NCBI RefSeq assembly: GCF_000422745.1
Contig: NZ_KE383914.1
Span: forward strand, 104,686 to 168,685
Direction of reading: 5' to 3'
Length of the DNA: 64,000 nt
Source: Microbacterium gubbeenense DSM 15944
GTDB taxonomy: Bacteria > Actinomycetota > Actinomycetes > Actinomycetales > Microbacteriaceae
Positions 44,083 to 55,011 of this stretch are shown piece after piece (position 1 is the stretch's first letter; each line of letters starts with the position of its first letter). The notes beneath the pieces are model-generated. The model was not told the origin of the DNA. It saw only the letters and a program-made list of their open reading frames with translations, and made no database searches. The position numbers and the translations under genes were made by a program.

Positions 44083-45219
44083 TCACCCCTGCGTGAGGCG
44101 GGCGAGGTGTTCGTTGACCTCGCGCGCGGCGCCGACCAGCGCGGCGTCAGCGCCGAGCGCCGCGGGGGCGATCGTGAGGTCGCGCGTCATCAGCGGATGG
44201 GATCCTTCGTACACCTCGCTGCGCAGTGCTGACATGAACGGTTCGAGCGCCGTGAGCGCGCCGCCGATGTAGATCGCGCTCGGATTGAAGAAGTTCACGA
44301 CGGCGCACAGCACCTCGCCGAGGTGGTTGCCCGCGGCGCGCGCGAGGCGCGTGGCGAGCGGATCCGCGTCGCGCACGAGTGCGACGACCTCGGTCGTCGT
44401 GGACACGTCGACGCCCTCCTCGCGCAGCAGGCGCACGAGTGCAGCGCCGGACGCGACTGTTTCGAGGCAGCCTCGGTTGCCGCAGGAGCACTGCCGGTCG
44501 CGCGCCGCCGCCACGCGGGTGTGCGTGATATCGCCCGCGACACCCGCCGCCCCGCGGTACACCTCGCCGTCGATGACGATGCCCGCGCCGATCGCGGTGC
44601 CGGCCTTGATCGTGACGGATCCGGTCGCGCGCGGATCGTGCGCGAAGTGCTCACCGAGCGCCATGGCGTTCGCGTCGTTCTCGACGACCGCGGGGGCGCC
44701 GACGATGTCGCTCAACAGCTGCCGGATATCGGATCCGGCCCATCCCGGCATGCGCGACGGGCTCACGACGCCGCGCGCGGCGACATCGACGGGGCCGGGC
44801 AGGGCGATTCCGACGCCCGCGAGCGGGGCGCCGTTCGCGAGTCGCGCGAGTTCGCCGGCGCAGTTTTCGAGCACCGCCCTCGGGCCGTCGGACATCGTGA
44901 TGGGGATCTCCGTCGTGCTCGAGACGGCGCCGCCGCGCGGCACGACCGTGAGCCGGGCGTGCGCGCCGCCGAGGTCGATGGCCCCGATCAGATCGGCGTC
45001 GCCTGAGAGCCGCAGCTCGCGCGCGCGGCGCCCGCCCGTGGATCCGCGCGGGTCGCCCTCTTCGATGAGCCCCTGCGCGAGCAGCGACTGCACGTGCTGC
45101 GACACGGTCGAGGCGGAGAGGCTCAGGATCTGCGAGACCTCGCGCCGCGAACGGGCTCGGCCGGATCCGACCACGGCGAGCACCTGGTTCTCGGCTGCGC
45201 TGCTGCTGGTGCGTGACAT
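44083..45219 (-). CDS. ROK-family transcriptional regulator of the peptide-type ABC operon
   Basis: 378 aa from ATG 45219 (GGAGAG upstream; ATG 45240 is an alternative). HTH NQVLAVVGSGRARSRREVSQILSLSASTVSQHVQSLLAQGLI, then a ROK domain: GAIDLGGAHARLTVV, VENDANAMALGEHFAHDP, IKAGTAIGAGIVIDG, GAAGVAGDITHTRV and zinc motif CSCGNRGCLETV. Divergent from the 45404-53876 operon, which ends in a ROK sugar kinase; an amino-sugar or sugar-derived signal is therefore plausible. Confidence 0.87.
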   Translation of the reverse strand: MSRTSSSAAENQVLAVVGSGRARSRREVSQILSLSASTVSQHVQSLLAQGLIEEGDPRGSTGGRRARELRLSGDADLIGAIDLGGAHARLTVVPRGGAVSSTTEIPITMSDGPRAVLENCAGELARLANGAPLAGVGIALPGPVDVAARGVVSPSRMPGWAGSDIRQLLSDIVGAPAVVENDANAMALGEHFAHDPRATGSVTIKAGTAIGAGIVIDGEVYRGAAGVAGDITHTRVAAARDRQCSCGNRGCLETVASGAALVRLLREEGVDVSTTTEVVALVRDADPLATRLARAAGNHLGEVLCAVVNFFNPSAIYIGGALTALEPFMSALRSEVYEGSHPLMTRDLTIAPAALGADAALVGAAREVNEHLARLTQG

Positions 45220-45275
45220 GCGGGTCTCTCCGTCGGGCATCCGAGGATCTCACGGGTGGCGACTTCTTACGGTAT

Positions 45276-45291
45276 CGATTTAACTTAATCG
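45276..45291. promoter_or_regulatory. Candidate ROK operator
   Basis: CGATTTAACTTAATCG pairs at six of eight symmetric positions. It lies in the spacer between CTGTCA (45297-45292) and TACCGT (45274-45269), a possible minus-strand promoter of the ROK gene, and about 115 bp before the divergent ABC operon. Confidence 0.4.
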
Positions 45292-45403
45292 TGACAGTTC
45301 ATTCTATATACGGAAGAACTTTATTCGGCTACCGTATGTGGGGATCCCATCCCCGACCAGTACGACCCCTCGTGAAGCAGCGTGGGACAACAGGAGGACA
45401 CTC

Positions 45404-47212
45404 ATGCGAACGCACTTCGCATCACGCGGCCGAGCACTCGGCCTCACAGCGGTCGGCCTCGCGGCGACGCTCGGGCTCGTCAGCGGTTGTTCCGCGGACA
45501 GCGGCGGCACGGGAGGAGGCGACTCGTCGGACACGGTCAACTACGCGCTTCCGGCGAACGCCACCCCGAACTGGCTCGTGCCGCTCGCGACGGCCGGCAA
45601 GATGACCTCGCATAACTCGGCCATGATCCGTTCGCTCTACGAGCCGCTCATCGCGTACGACGGCTCCACGGGCACGGTCGATCGGGTCGCGGATGCCGAT
45701 CTTGCCGACACCGTCGAGTTCAGCGATGACGACACGCAGGTCACCATCACGCTCGACGACCGCACCTGGTCCGACGGCGAGCCGGTCACCTCGGCCGACG
45801 TCGCCTTCTGGCTCGACCTTGTGAAGTCCAACAAGGACGTGTGGGGCAGCTACCGCGAGGGCGCGATGCCCGACCTCATCAGCTCGGTCGAGACTCCGGA
45901 CGACAAGACCGTCGTGCTCGGCTTCGACAAGGCCTACAACGAAGAGTGGCTGCTCGCCTCGCAGCTGACGCTCATCGTGCCGATCCCTGCGCACGCGTGG
46001 AGCATCACGGAAGACGGCGGCACGCCCGATCCCGAGCTCGCCAAGACCCCGGAGGGCGCGAAGCAGGTCTGGGAGTACCTCATCGCGGAGGGCGAGGACC
46101 TCTCGGGATACGCCGACAACCCCCTGTTCGACACGATCAGCGGACCCCTCGCGCTCGAGAGCTTCAGCGACTCCGGCAAGGTCACGCTCGTGAAGAACGA
46201 CGCCTACGACGGCGACGACGCGGCGAACGCCGAGACGATCAACTTCCTGCCGTACACGAGCACGGACGCGGAGGTCGCGGCCGTCCGCGCGGGCGAGGTC
46301 GACTACGGATACATTCCGACCGGCGAGCTCGCTAACGCCGGCCAGTACGAGGACCTCGGATACGACGTCGTGAACTGGGACGGCTGGGCGATCACCTACC
46401 TGCCGTACAACTTCAACAACCCGACGATGGGCGCTGTCTACTCGCAGCTGTACGTGCGCCAGGCGCTGCAGCACCTCGTCGATCAGGACACGATCTCGGA
46501 TGTCGTCTGGCACGGCGCCGCCAACCCCGGTTACGGCCCCGTCCCGCAAGACCCCGACAACAAGTTCCTCTCCGATGAGCAGCGCGACAACCCGTACCCC
46601 TTCGATCCGGATGCCGCGACGACGCTCCTCGAGGACAACGGCTGGACGCTCGGATCCGACGGTGTCTACGTCTGCGAGACGGGCGCCGACTGCGGCGAGG
46701 GGATCGAGGACGGCCAGGCGCTGTCGATCACGATCCTCACGCAGAGCGGCAACACCGAGACCGACAACATGTTCGCCGCGATGAAGTCGACCTTCGAAGA
46801 GTCGGGCGTCGGCGTCACGGTCAAGGAGGCCCCGCTCAACACGGTGCTCGGGTCGATCCCCTCGTGCGAGTCGGACTCGCCCGAGTGCACCTGGGAGCTG
46901 CCCTTCTTCGGCACCGCGGGGTCCTGGTACTTCCCGGCATACCCGACCGGCGAGCAGCTGTTCTCGACCGGCGGCGGCTCGAACTTCGGTTCGTACAGCG
47001 ATGCCGAGATGGACGAGCTCATCCAGAACACCCTCGCCGCGGGCGATGAGACCGCGATGCAGGAGTACTCGGCATACGGCGCGACCCAGCTGCCCGTCAT
47101 GTGGGTTCCGAACCCCGTCTACCAGGTGTCGGTCATCGACAGCGGCCTGACCGGCGTGGAGCAGGACTCCCTCGGCAACTTCCACCCGCAGCGCTGGGGC
47201 TGGGAGAAGTAA
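45404..47212 (+). CDS. ABC transporter substrate-binding lipoprotein, family 5 (peptide/oligosaccharide type)
   Basis: 602 aa. Lipobox VSGC with Cys29, Gly/Ser linker, then SBP family 5: IRSLYEPLIAYDGSTG, DDRTWSDGEPVTSADVAFWLDLV (typical family-5 motif), VRQALQHLVDQDTISDVVWHGAANPGYGPVP and the C-terminal LPVMWVPNPVYQVSV. AGGAGG precedes ATG 45404. Family 5 proteins bind peptides, but also glycosides and muropeptides. First gene of a tightly coupled operon with permeases, ATPase, M81 peptidase, CutC and ROK kinase. Confidence 0.92.
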   Translation: MRTHFASRGRALGLTAVGLAATLGLVSGCSADSGGTGGGDSSDTVNYALPANATPNWLVPLATAGKMTSHNSAMIRSLYEPLIAYDGSTGTVDRVADADLADTVEFSDDDTQVTITLDDRTWSDGEPVTSADVAFWLDLVKSNKDVWGSYREGAMPDLISSVETPDDKTVVLGFDKAYNEEWLLASQLTLIVPIPAHAWSITEDGGTPDPELAKTPEGAKQVWEYLIAEGEDLSGYADNPLFDTISGPLALESFSDSGKVTLVKNDAYDGDDAANAETINFLPYTSTDAEVAAVRAGEVDYGYIPTGELANAGQYEDLGYDVVNWDGWAITYLPYNFNNPTMGAVYSQLYVRQALQHLVDQDTISDVVWHGAANPGYGPVPQDPDNKFLSDEQRDNPYPFDPDAATTLLEDNGWTLGSDGVYVCETGADCGEGIEDGQALSITILTQSGNTETDNMFAAMKSTFEESGVGVTVKEAPLNTVLGSIPSCESDSPECTWELPFFGTAGSWYFPAYPTGEQLFSTGGGSNFGSYSDAEMDELIQNTLAAGDETAMQEYSAYGATQLPVMWVPNPVYQVSVIDSGLTGVEQDSLGNFHPQRWGWEK

Positions 47213-47218
47213 TCCCTC

Positions 47219-48253
47219 GTGAGCAGCATCCCTGACTCGCTCCCCGCGACCGTCGCCCAACAGGCGGCGGTCGCGGGGAAGCGACCCCGTCGCAATCCGT
47301 ACCTGTTCTTCCTGCTGAGGCGCATCGGCCAGGCGCTCATCGTGATCTTCGTCGTCACCGTCGTCGTCTTCGCGCTGCTGCAGATGCTGCCCGGCGGTCC
47401 CGCCCGTGGCGTGCTCGGCGTGCAGGCCACGGCCGAACAGATCGCCCAGTTCAATCACGAGCAGGGCTACGACCGCCCGGTCTGGGAGCAGTACATCCTG
47501 TTCCTCGGTCGCCTTCTCACCGGTGACCTCGGGCAGTCCTACCTGCTCAACATGTCGGTGACCGACGCCATCAGCCAGCGGCTTCCGAAGACGCTCCTGC
47601 TGACGGGGCTGTCACTCGTGATCGCACTCCTCATCGCGATCCCCGTCGGCATCTTCCAGGCGGTGCGGCGCAACAAGGGGGCGGACTACACGCTGTCGAC
47701 GATCGCGATCGTCGCGTACTCCACGCCGAGCTTCTTCCTCGGCATGCTGCTCATCATGATCTTCAGCCAGAACCTCGGGATCCTGCCCGCGAATGCCCCG
47801 CAGGGCGAGACGATCGCGGCCGTGCTCGCCGAGCCGCAGCGCCTCATCCTCCCCGTGCTCACGGGCGCGATCCCCCTCGTGGCGAACTTCAGCCGCTACA
47901 TGCGCTCGTCGGCGCTCGACAACCTCAGCGAGGACTACATCCGCACCGCGCGCTCGAAGGGAACGCCGTTCCGCCGCGTGCTCTCGCGCCACCTGCTGCG
48001 CAACTCGCTGACGCCGGTCGTAGCGATGCTCGGGTACCAGCTTCCGGTGATGTTCGGCGGAGCGCTCGTCATCGAGCAGCTGTTCAACTACCCCGGCATG
48101 GGCCTGCTGTTCTGGAGCGCCGCGCAATCGAGCGACTTCCCGGTGCTGCTCGGGTGCGTGCTCGTGATCTCGATCGCCACCGTCGTCGGATCCCTGCTCG
48201 CCGACATCATCCAGTCCCTGCTCGACCCACGCACGCGAGGAGGCATCGCATGA
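47219..48253 (+). CDS. ABC transporter permease (DppB/OppB type)
   Basis: 344 aa, six helices. DppB features: FFLLRRIGQALIVIFVVTVVVFALLQMLPGGPARG near the start, GYDRPVWEQYILFLGRLLTGDLGQSY, and the EAA loop DYIRTARSKGTPFRRVLSRHLLRNSLTPVV. The GTG start lies six bases after the binding-protein stop. A 17-bp hairpin falls within codons 8-21, an odd place. Overlaps the next gene by ATGA. Confidence 0.9.
   Translation: MSSIPDSLPATVAQQAAVAGKRPRRNPYLFFLLRRIGQALIVIFVVTVVVFALLQMLPGGPARGVLGVQATAEQIAQFNHEQGYDRPVWEQYILFLGRLLTGDLGQSYLLNMSVTDAISQRLPKTLLLTGLSLVIALLIAIPVGIFQAVRRNKGADYTLSTIAIVAYSTPSFFLGMLLIMIFSQNLGILPANAPQGETIAAVLAEPQRLILPVLTGAIPLVANFSRYMRSSALDNLSEDYIRTARSKGTPFRRVLSRHLLRNSLTPVVAMLGYQLPVMFGGALVIEQLFNYPGMGLLFWSAAQSSDFPVLLGCVLVISIATVVGSLLADIIQSLLDPRTRGGIA
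47241..47279 (+). other. Hairpin within the 5' coding part of the DppB-type permease
   Basis: tccccgcgaccgtcgcc (47241-47257), 5-base loop, ggcggcggtcgcgggga (47263-47279): 16 of 17 bases pair. It starts 28 bases after the binding-protein stop, the position taken by intercistronic hairpins in the two sugar ABC operons. Confidence 0.55.
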
Positions 48254-49082
48254 GCTTCATGAAGCGCTTCTCGCAGAACCGCCTCGCCGTGGTCGGGCTT
48301 GCGATCCTCGTCATTGCGATCCTGTTCGTCACGATCGGCCCGCTCGTCTACCCCACAGATCAGGTCCGCACGGTGCTCGAGAGCGCCGACCTGAAGCCGG
48401 GCGTCGAGGGGCATCCGCTCGGAACCGATTCGCTCGGCTACGACGTGCTCGGCCGGCTCATGGTGGGCGGGCGCACGTCGCTGCTCGTCGGGATCCTCGC
48501 GGGTCTGCTCGCGACCGTCATCGGAACGCTCTGGGGCGCGATCGCGGGCTACGTCGGCGGCATCGTCGACGCCGTCATGATGCGCATCGTCGACGCGGGC
48601 ATCGCGATCCCCGCGATCTTCCTGCTGCTCGTGCTGTCGAGCATCGTGCAGCCGAGCGAATGGATCATGATCCTCGTCATCGGTTTCGTGTCCTGGCTGG
48701 TGCCCGCTCGCCTCGTGCGCGCGGAGTCGCTGTCGGTGAAGACGCGCGACTACGTCGTCGCCGCCCGTGCGATGGGCGGATCCCACACGCGCATCGTCGT
48801 GCAGCACATCGTGCCGAACACGATCGGCACGGTCGTCGTCAACGCGACGTTCCAGGTCGCCGACGCGATCCTGCTGGTCGCGTACGTCAGCTTCCTCGGC
48901 ATGGGCCTGCAGGCGCCCGCGACCGACTGGGGCGCGATGCTCAGCGACGGCCTCGGCCTCGTCTACCAGAACGCGTGGTGGCTCATCCTTCCGCCGGGCA
49001 TCGCGATCGTTCTCGTGGTGTGCGCGCTGAACTTCGTCGGCGATGGGCTGCGCGACGTATTCGATGTGAAGGGGAAAACCGC

Positions 49083-49086
<4 letters not shown>
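48250..49086 (+). CDS. ABC transporter permease (DppC/OppC type)
   Basis: 278 aa. RFSQNRLAVVGLAILVIAILFVTIGPLVYPTD at the start, HPLGTDSLGYDVLGRLMVGGRTSLLVGILAGLLATVIGTLWGAIAGY and the EAA loop YVVAARAMGGSHTRIVVQHIVPNTIGTVVV are characteristic of DppC. ATG 48250 overlaps the upstream TGA; the next gene also overlaps by ATGA. Confidence 0.92.
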
Positions 49087-50743
<1,657 letters not shown>

Positions 50744-50747
<4 letters not shown>

Positions 50748-52276
50748 GAACCGTGACGAAGCCCCGCATCGCGATCGTCGGAATGGCGATCGAGTCGAGC
50801 GCGTACGCCGCACACCGCGCCGGGTACCGCGACTTCCCCGTGCTGACCGGCGAGGCGCTCATCCGCCGCTACGCCTTTCTCTCAGACGGCGCGCCGCTCG
50901 CAGAGGCAGCCGAGTGGATCCCCGTGTTCATGGCGCGCGCCATCCCGGGCGGTGCCGTGCTGCGAGAGGTCTATGACGACTTCAAGGAGCGCATCGTCTC
51001 GGGCCTTCGTGGCGCCGGACCGGTCGACGGCGTCTACTTCGACATCCATGGCGCGATGAGCGTCGTGGGACTCGACGACGCGGAGGGCGACCTCGTGACC
51101 GCGGTACGTTCGGTCGTCGGGCCCGATGCGATCATCACGGCGCCGATGGATCTGCACGGCAACATGTCGGAGACCCTCGCGCTCGCCCTGGACCTGCCGA
51201 CCTGCTATCGCCTGGCGCCGCACGAGGACGCCTGGGAGACGAAGGAGCGCGCCGCGCACCGCCTCGTCGAGTGGATCCGTCGCGGCGAGAAGCCGCTGAC
51301 CGCCTGGGTGCGCGTGCCGATCCTGCTGCCGGGAGAGAAGACGTCGACGCGTGTCGAACCCGCCCGTTCGCTCTACGCTCAGCTCGATGAGGTCGAGCAG
51401 CGCGAGGGCGTCAGCGACCTCGGTCTGTGGATCGGGTACGCCTGGGCCGATGAGCCGCGCTGCCACGCGACCGTCATGGTCACGGGCGACGACGAAGCCG
51501 TCATCGTCGCTGAGGCCGAGCGCATCGCGGGCGAGGTGTGGGACGCGCGAGACGACTTCGCGTTCGTCGGCCCGCCCGGATCCCTCGACGACGCCGTGGC
51601 GAACGCGCTCGCGCACGACGGGGCCCGCCCCTACCTGATCAGCGATTCCGGCGATAACCCGGGCGCGGGCGGATCCGGTGACGTCACGTGGACGCTGGAG
51701 CGGCTGCTCGCGGATCCGCGGCTCACGGGCGACGACGCTCCCGTCACCTACGCGGCATCGATCTTCGACGCCGGCGCGGTCGAACAGCTCTTCGCGCACG
51801 CCGTCGGCGACGCGGTCGACGTCACGGCCGGCGCGCGGGTCGACCACCGGGTGGCCGGGCCGGTGCGGATCCGCGGCGAGCTGCTGTCGCTGCACTCCGG
51901 CGATCCTGCGGCGGGACGAATCGCGGTCATCCGCGTCGGCGGAATTCGCGCGATCGTCACCGAATTCCGCAAGGCGTTCCACGACGTCGCCGACTTTCAC
52001 GCGATCGGGCTAGACCCGACCGAGGCGGACATCGTCGTCACGAAGATCGGATACCTCGAGCCGACCCTCTACGACGTCGCTCAGGGATGGACGCTCGCGC
52101 TCACACCCGGCCCCGTCGACCAGGATCTCGAGCGCCTCGGCCACTCGAGGATCGGGCGGCCGATGTATCCGTACGATCAGTTCGAGACGCGCCCCGACCT
52201 GTCGGCGGCGGTTCTTCGCGGTCGCGAGTACGTGCGCGGCTTTGCGGGAGCTCACGAAGGCAGTGCGACGCGATGA
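50744..52276 (+). CDS. M81 family metallopeptidase (MlrC-like)
   Basis: 510 aa. IAIVGMAIESSAYAAHRAGYRDF at the start, YFDIHGAM near 98-105, MDLHGNMSE (about 134-142) with putative metal ligands Asp/His, CYRLAPHEDAWETKERA, and the second-half DSGDNPGAGGSGD that marks the MlrC C-terminal domain. MlrC hydrolyses linearised microcystin peptides; natural substrates of other members are mostly unknown. GTG 50744 overlaps the ATPase stop; GTG 50753 is an alternative. It may process what the transporter brings in. Confidence 0.85.
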
Positions 52277-52998
52277 CGGCGTTCGAGCTGGCGGTGCAGG
52301 ATCCCACAGGCGTGGCGATTGCCGAGCGCGTGCGCCCGACGCGGATGGAGCTCTGCTCGGCGCTATCGACGGGCGGCGTCACGCCGTCTGCCGGCCTCAT
52401 CGAGCAGGCGGTGGCGACGGGCGTTCCGGTGCACGTTCTTGTGCGGCCCCGCGAGGGCGGGTTCACGTATGACGATGTCGAGAAGCGCACGATCCTGGCC
52501 GACGTGCGGCACGCAATGAGCCTCGGCGCGGCGGGAGCCGTGATCGGCGGTCTCGTCGGTGACGCCGTCGACCTCGACCTCGTGGTCCGCGTGCGCGCGG
52601 CATCGGACGGAGAGGTGACGTTCCACCGCGCGTTCGACCAGCTCTCCGACCAGCGTGCGGCACTCGATCAGCTCGCGGAAGCGGGCGTCGCGCGCGTGCT
52701 GACCTCGGGAGGCCGATCCGCAGCAGCCGACGCGCTCGTCGAGCTGCGTGCGCTCGCGGCCCACGCGGCCGGACTCCTCCAGGTCATGGCGGGTGCGGGC
52801 GTCACCTCGCGCAATGCCGCATCGATCGCCGCGACGGGTGTCGACGCGGTGCATGCGTCGGCGAAGCGCACCGTGACCGACCGGCTCACCGTTTCTCTCG
52901 GATCCGCTGCCGGTGCCGGCGAGACGCGCTATGCCACGACCGATGAGGACGAGGCCACCGTGATCCGCGAGATCCTCGCGCCGGGTGCCGCGCTGTGA
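52273..52998 (+). CDS. cutC: CutC family protein (TIM barrel)
   Basis: 241 aa, full-length CutC: FELAVQDPTGVAIAERVRPTRMELCSALSTGGVTPS, VHVLVRPREGGFTYDDVE, FHRAFDQLSDQRAALDQLAEAGVARVLTSGG and GVDAVHASAKR are family motifs. The name comes from copper tolerance in E. coli, which later work has questioned; conserved acidic and arginine residues in the barrel suggest an enzyme. Its operon position between an M81 hydrolase and a ROK sugar kinase favours a carbohydrate-related reaction (inferred). Coupled at both ends by 4-bp overlaps. Confidence 0.88.
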   Translation: MTAFELAVQDPTGVAIAERVRPTRMELCSALSTGGVTPSAGLIEQAVATGVPVHVLVRPREGGFTYDDVEKRTILADVRHAMSLGAAGAVIGGLVGDAVDLDLVVRVRAASDGEVTFHRAFDQLSDQRAALDQLAEAGVARVLTSGGRSAAADALVELRALAAHAAGLLQVMAGAGVTSRNAASIAATGVDAVHASAKRTVTDRLTVSLGSAAGAGETRYATTDEDEATVIREILAPGAAL

Positions 52999-53876
52999 CC
53001 GCGCTCGGCATCGACTACGGCGGCACACACACGAAGTTCCTCCTCGTATCGCAGGGCGGCGAGGAGCTCGCCCGCGAGACCGCTCCGACGGGCAGCATCG
53101 ACGAGCTGGGAGACCGCGTCGCGAGGTTCCTCGCTTCCGCGCCGGCCGACGCATTCGGGGTGACGGTCGCCGGCACGCTCGACCCCGCGACCGGCATCGT
53201 CGGCCGCAGCACGAACCTGCCCTGGCTCGACGGCACGGCTCCTGCCGAAGTACTGTCGGCGCGCCTCGGCATTCCCGGAACGGCGGTGCAGGACGGCGAG
53301 GCGGCCGCGCTCGCGGAGGCGCGCCTCGGCGCGGGCCGCGGCAGCGATGACGTGTTCGTCCTCGCGCTCGGTACGGGCATCGCGGGCGCCCACGTGACTC
53401 GCGGATCCGTTCGCCGCGGCGCTCACGGGGCCGCTGGCGAGGTGGGGCACATGCGGGTTGCGACGAACGGCGTGGTCTGCTCGTGCGGACAGCTCGAGTG
53501 TCTCGAGACCGCGATCGGCGGACATCAGCTCGCCGCGCGCTGGGCAGAACGCGGCGGTGCGGGCGCCGACGGAGCGACGGCCGTCGACGTCGTGCGCGCC
53601 GCCGAGTCGGGCGACGAATCGGCGCGCGCCGCGCTCGACGACGCCGCGCGTGCGCTCGGCCGCGCGATCCTCGAGGTGAGCGCCCTGGTCGATCCGGAGC
53701 TCATCGTCGTGGGCGGCGGGCTCTCCCGATCGCCCGAATGGACGGTGCACCCCGCGATCGAGATGGCCCGCGCGAGCGCGACGTTCCACACGGTGCCGGA
53801 GATTCGGCTGGCGACGCTCGGCGTGTGGGCGGGCGCGCGCGGCGCTGCCGAGGCCGTGCGGCGGGTCGGGCCCTAG
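52995..53876 (+). CDS. ROK-family sugar kinase (glucokinase/GlcNAc kinase-like)
   Basis: 293 aa without an HTH. ATP loop LGIDYGGTHTKFLLVS (3-18), DGEAAALAEARLGAGRG, LALGTGIAGAHV, GAHGAAGEVGHMRV (substrate/zinc His) and the zinc motif CSCGQLECLE. The DxGGTxxK motif is intact, so it should be an active kinase, unlike the ROK repressors nearby. Last gene of the operon; its stop overlaps that of the convergent dehydrogenase gene. Likely phosphorylates a sugar released from the imported compound. Confidence 0.88.
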   Translation: MTALGIDYGGTHTKFLLVSQGGEELARETAPTGSIDELGDRVARFLASAPADAFGVTVAGTLDPATGIVGRSTNLPWLDGTAPAEVLSARLGIPGTAVQDGEAAALAEARLGAGRGSDDVFVLALGTGIAGAHVTRGSVRRGAHGAAGEVGHMRVATNGVVCSCGQLECLETAIGGHQLAARWAERGGAGADGATAVDVVRAAESGDESARAALDDAARALGRAILEVSALVDPELIVVGGGLSRSPEWTVHPAIEMARASATFHTVPEIRLATLGVWAGARGAAEAVRRVGP

Positions 53877-54802
53877 ACTCCGAGCACCACGTTGACGGGA
53901 TCCTCGCCTCGCGCGAGGCGCGCCGCCTGCTGTGCGATGAGCTTCGCGATGCGCGGGGCCATGGCGGCCGTGCGACCGCCGACGTGCGGCGTGATCAGTG
54001 TGTTCGGCAGGGTCCACAGCGGATGGTCCGCGGGGAGCGGCTCCGGGTCGAACACATCGCTCGCCATGCGGATCCGCCCGCGAGAGATGTGATCGACGAG
54101 CGCGTCCGTATCGAAGGTCGGACCGCGGCCGACGTTGACGACGAGTGCACCGTCGGGGAGCGCCGACAGCGCCGCGTCGTCGATCAGGTGATGCGTCGCG
54201 TCGCCGCCCGGTAGGACATTGACGAGGATCTCAGCCGACGGCAGCAGCTCGGCGAGGTCGTTGATCGCGTGCACGCGGATCCCGTCCTCCTCGCGGGCTC
54301 TTGACGCGACGACCACCAGCTCGGCCTCGAAACCCTCGAGGCGCTTCGCAATCGCTTTGGCGACGCCGCCGTACCCGAGCATGACGATGCGGCGGTCGGC
54401 GAGCCCGGCGGTCCAGAAGTTGTCCCAGTCGCCGCGATCCTGATTGCGCACCACCGTGGGCAGGTCTCGCTGGGCCGCGATCATCAGGCCGACTGCGAGC
54501 TCGGCGGTCGCGGCCTCATGCACGCTCGTGGCGTTGGCGTAGAGCACACCATCGGGCAGCGCCTTCGCCACTCCGTCGAACCCGATGGCCTGACCCTGGA
54601 TGAGCCGGGGTGTGACGGCCGCGCTCGCGCGCAGCATCTCGCCCTGCTTCATGTACGGCGGCACGACGAGATCGATGCGCTCGCGGGGCGGTGCACCCTC
54701 GGCCCACAGCACGACCTCGATGTCGAGCGACGGATCGAGCCGCTCCCGCACGTCGGCGGCAAGCTGCTCGGTGGGCACGGAGACGGTGAGTGATTCGGTC
54801 AC
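53873..54802 (-). CDS. D-isomer-specific 2-hydroxyacid dehydrogenase
   Basis: 309 aa. NAD-binding motif MLGYGGVAKAIAKRL (Rossmann loop), catalytic Arg in VNVGRGPTFDTDALV, Glu in FDPEPLPADHPLW and His in ITPHVGGRT. Reduces 2-oxo acids or oxidises D-2-hydroxy acids; substrate unassigned. GTG 54802 is chosen because TACGGT lies six bases upstream and the frame beyond is not protein-like. Convergent, with stops overlapping, with the ROK kinase gene. Confidence 0.9.
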   Translation of the reverse strand: MTESLTVSVPTEQLAADVRERLDPSLDIEVVLWAEGAPPRERIDLVVPPYMKQGEMLRASAAVTPRLIQGQAIGFDGVAKALPDGVLYANATSVHEAATAELAVGLMIAAQRDLPTVVRNQDRGDWDNFWTAGLADRRIVMLGYGGVAKAIAKRLEGFEAELVVVASRAREEDGIRVHAINDLAELLPSAEILVNVLPGGDATHHLIDDAALSALPDGALVVNVGRGPTFDTDALVDHISRGRIRMASDVFDPEPLPADHPLWTLPNTLITPHVGGRTAAMAPRIAKLIAQQAARLARGEDPVNVVLGV

Positions 54803-54808
54803 ACGTCC

Positions 54809-54814
54809 ACCGTA
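54809..54814 (-). promoter_or_regulatory. -10 box, probable leaderless start of hydroxyacid dehydrogenase
   Basis: TACGGT on the minus strand, then six bases, then GTG 54802. Confidence 0.5.
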
Positions 54815-54840
54815 CCGGGAAGAAAGGGCCCGCCCTCCTG

Positions 54841-54928
54841 CGTGCACAACTACGGCAGATCCTGCCCCGGCGCCCGGGATCGGGCGGTTTTATGCGGCAG
54901 CTGCCCGGACGTGCCGTACTTGTGCACG
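54841..54928. repeat. Imperfect intergenic inverted repeat
   Basis: Arms cgtgcacaactacggca (54841-54857) and tgccgtacttgtgcacg (54912-54928) pair at 16 of 17 positions around a 54-base GC-rich centre. It is not coding and lies between the dehydrogenase promoter and the purQ terminator. Possibly another extragenic palindromic element; only this copy was noticed. Confidence 0.5.
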
Positions 54929-54960
54929 GAGTGCGGCGCGCGGGGCACTACAGGCCGGCA

Positions 54961-55006
54961 CGCAGAAGGCGCGCTCCGGAACGGATCCGTGAGCGCGCCT
55001 TCTGCG
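54961..55006 (-). terminator. Terminator of the purS-purQ operon
   Basis: Perfect 16-bp stem: cgcagaaggcgcgctc (54961-54976) and gagcgcgccttctgcg (54991-55006) around a 14-base loop, five bases past the purQ stop. Confidence 0.85.
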
Positions 55007-55011
55007 AACCG

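Noticed and set aside
45422-47458. 678-codon minus-strand open frame opposite the family-5 binding protein
   Set aside because: Crosses a gene boundary of the real strand and has no recognisable domain.
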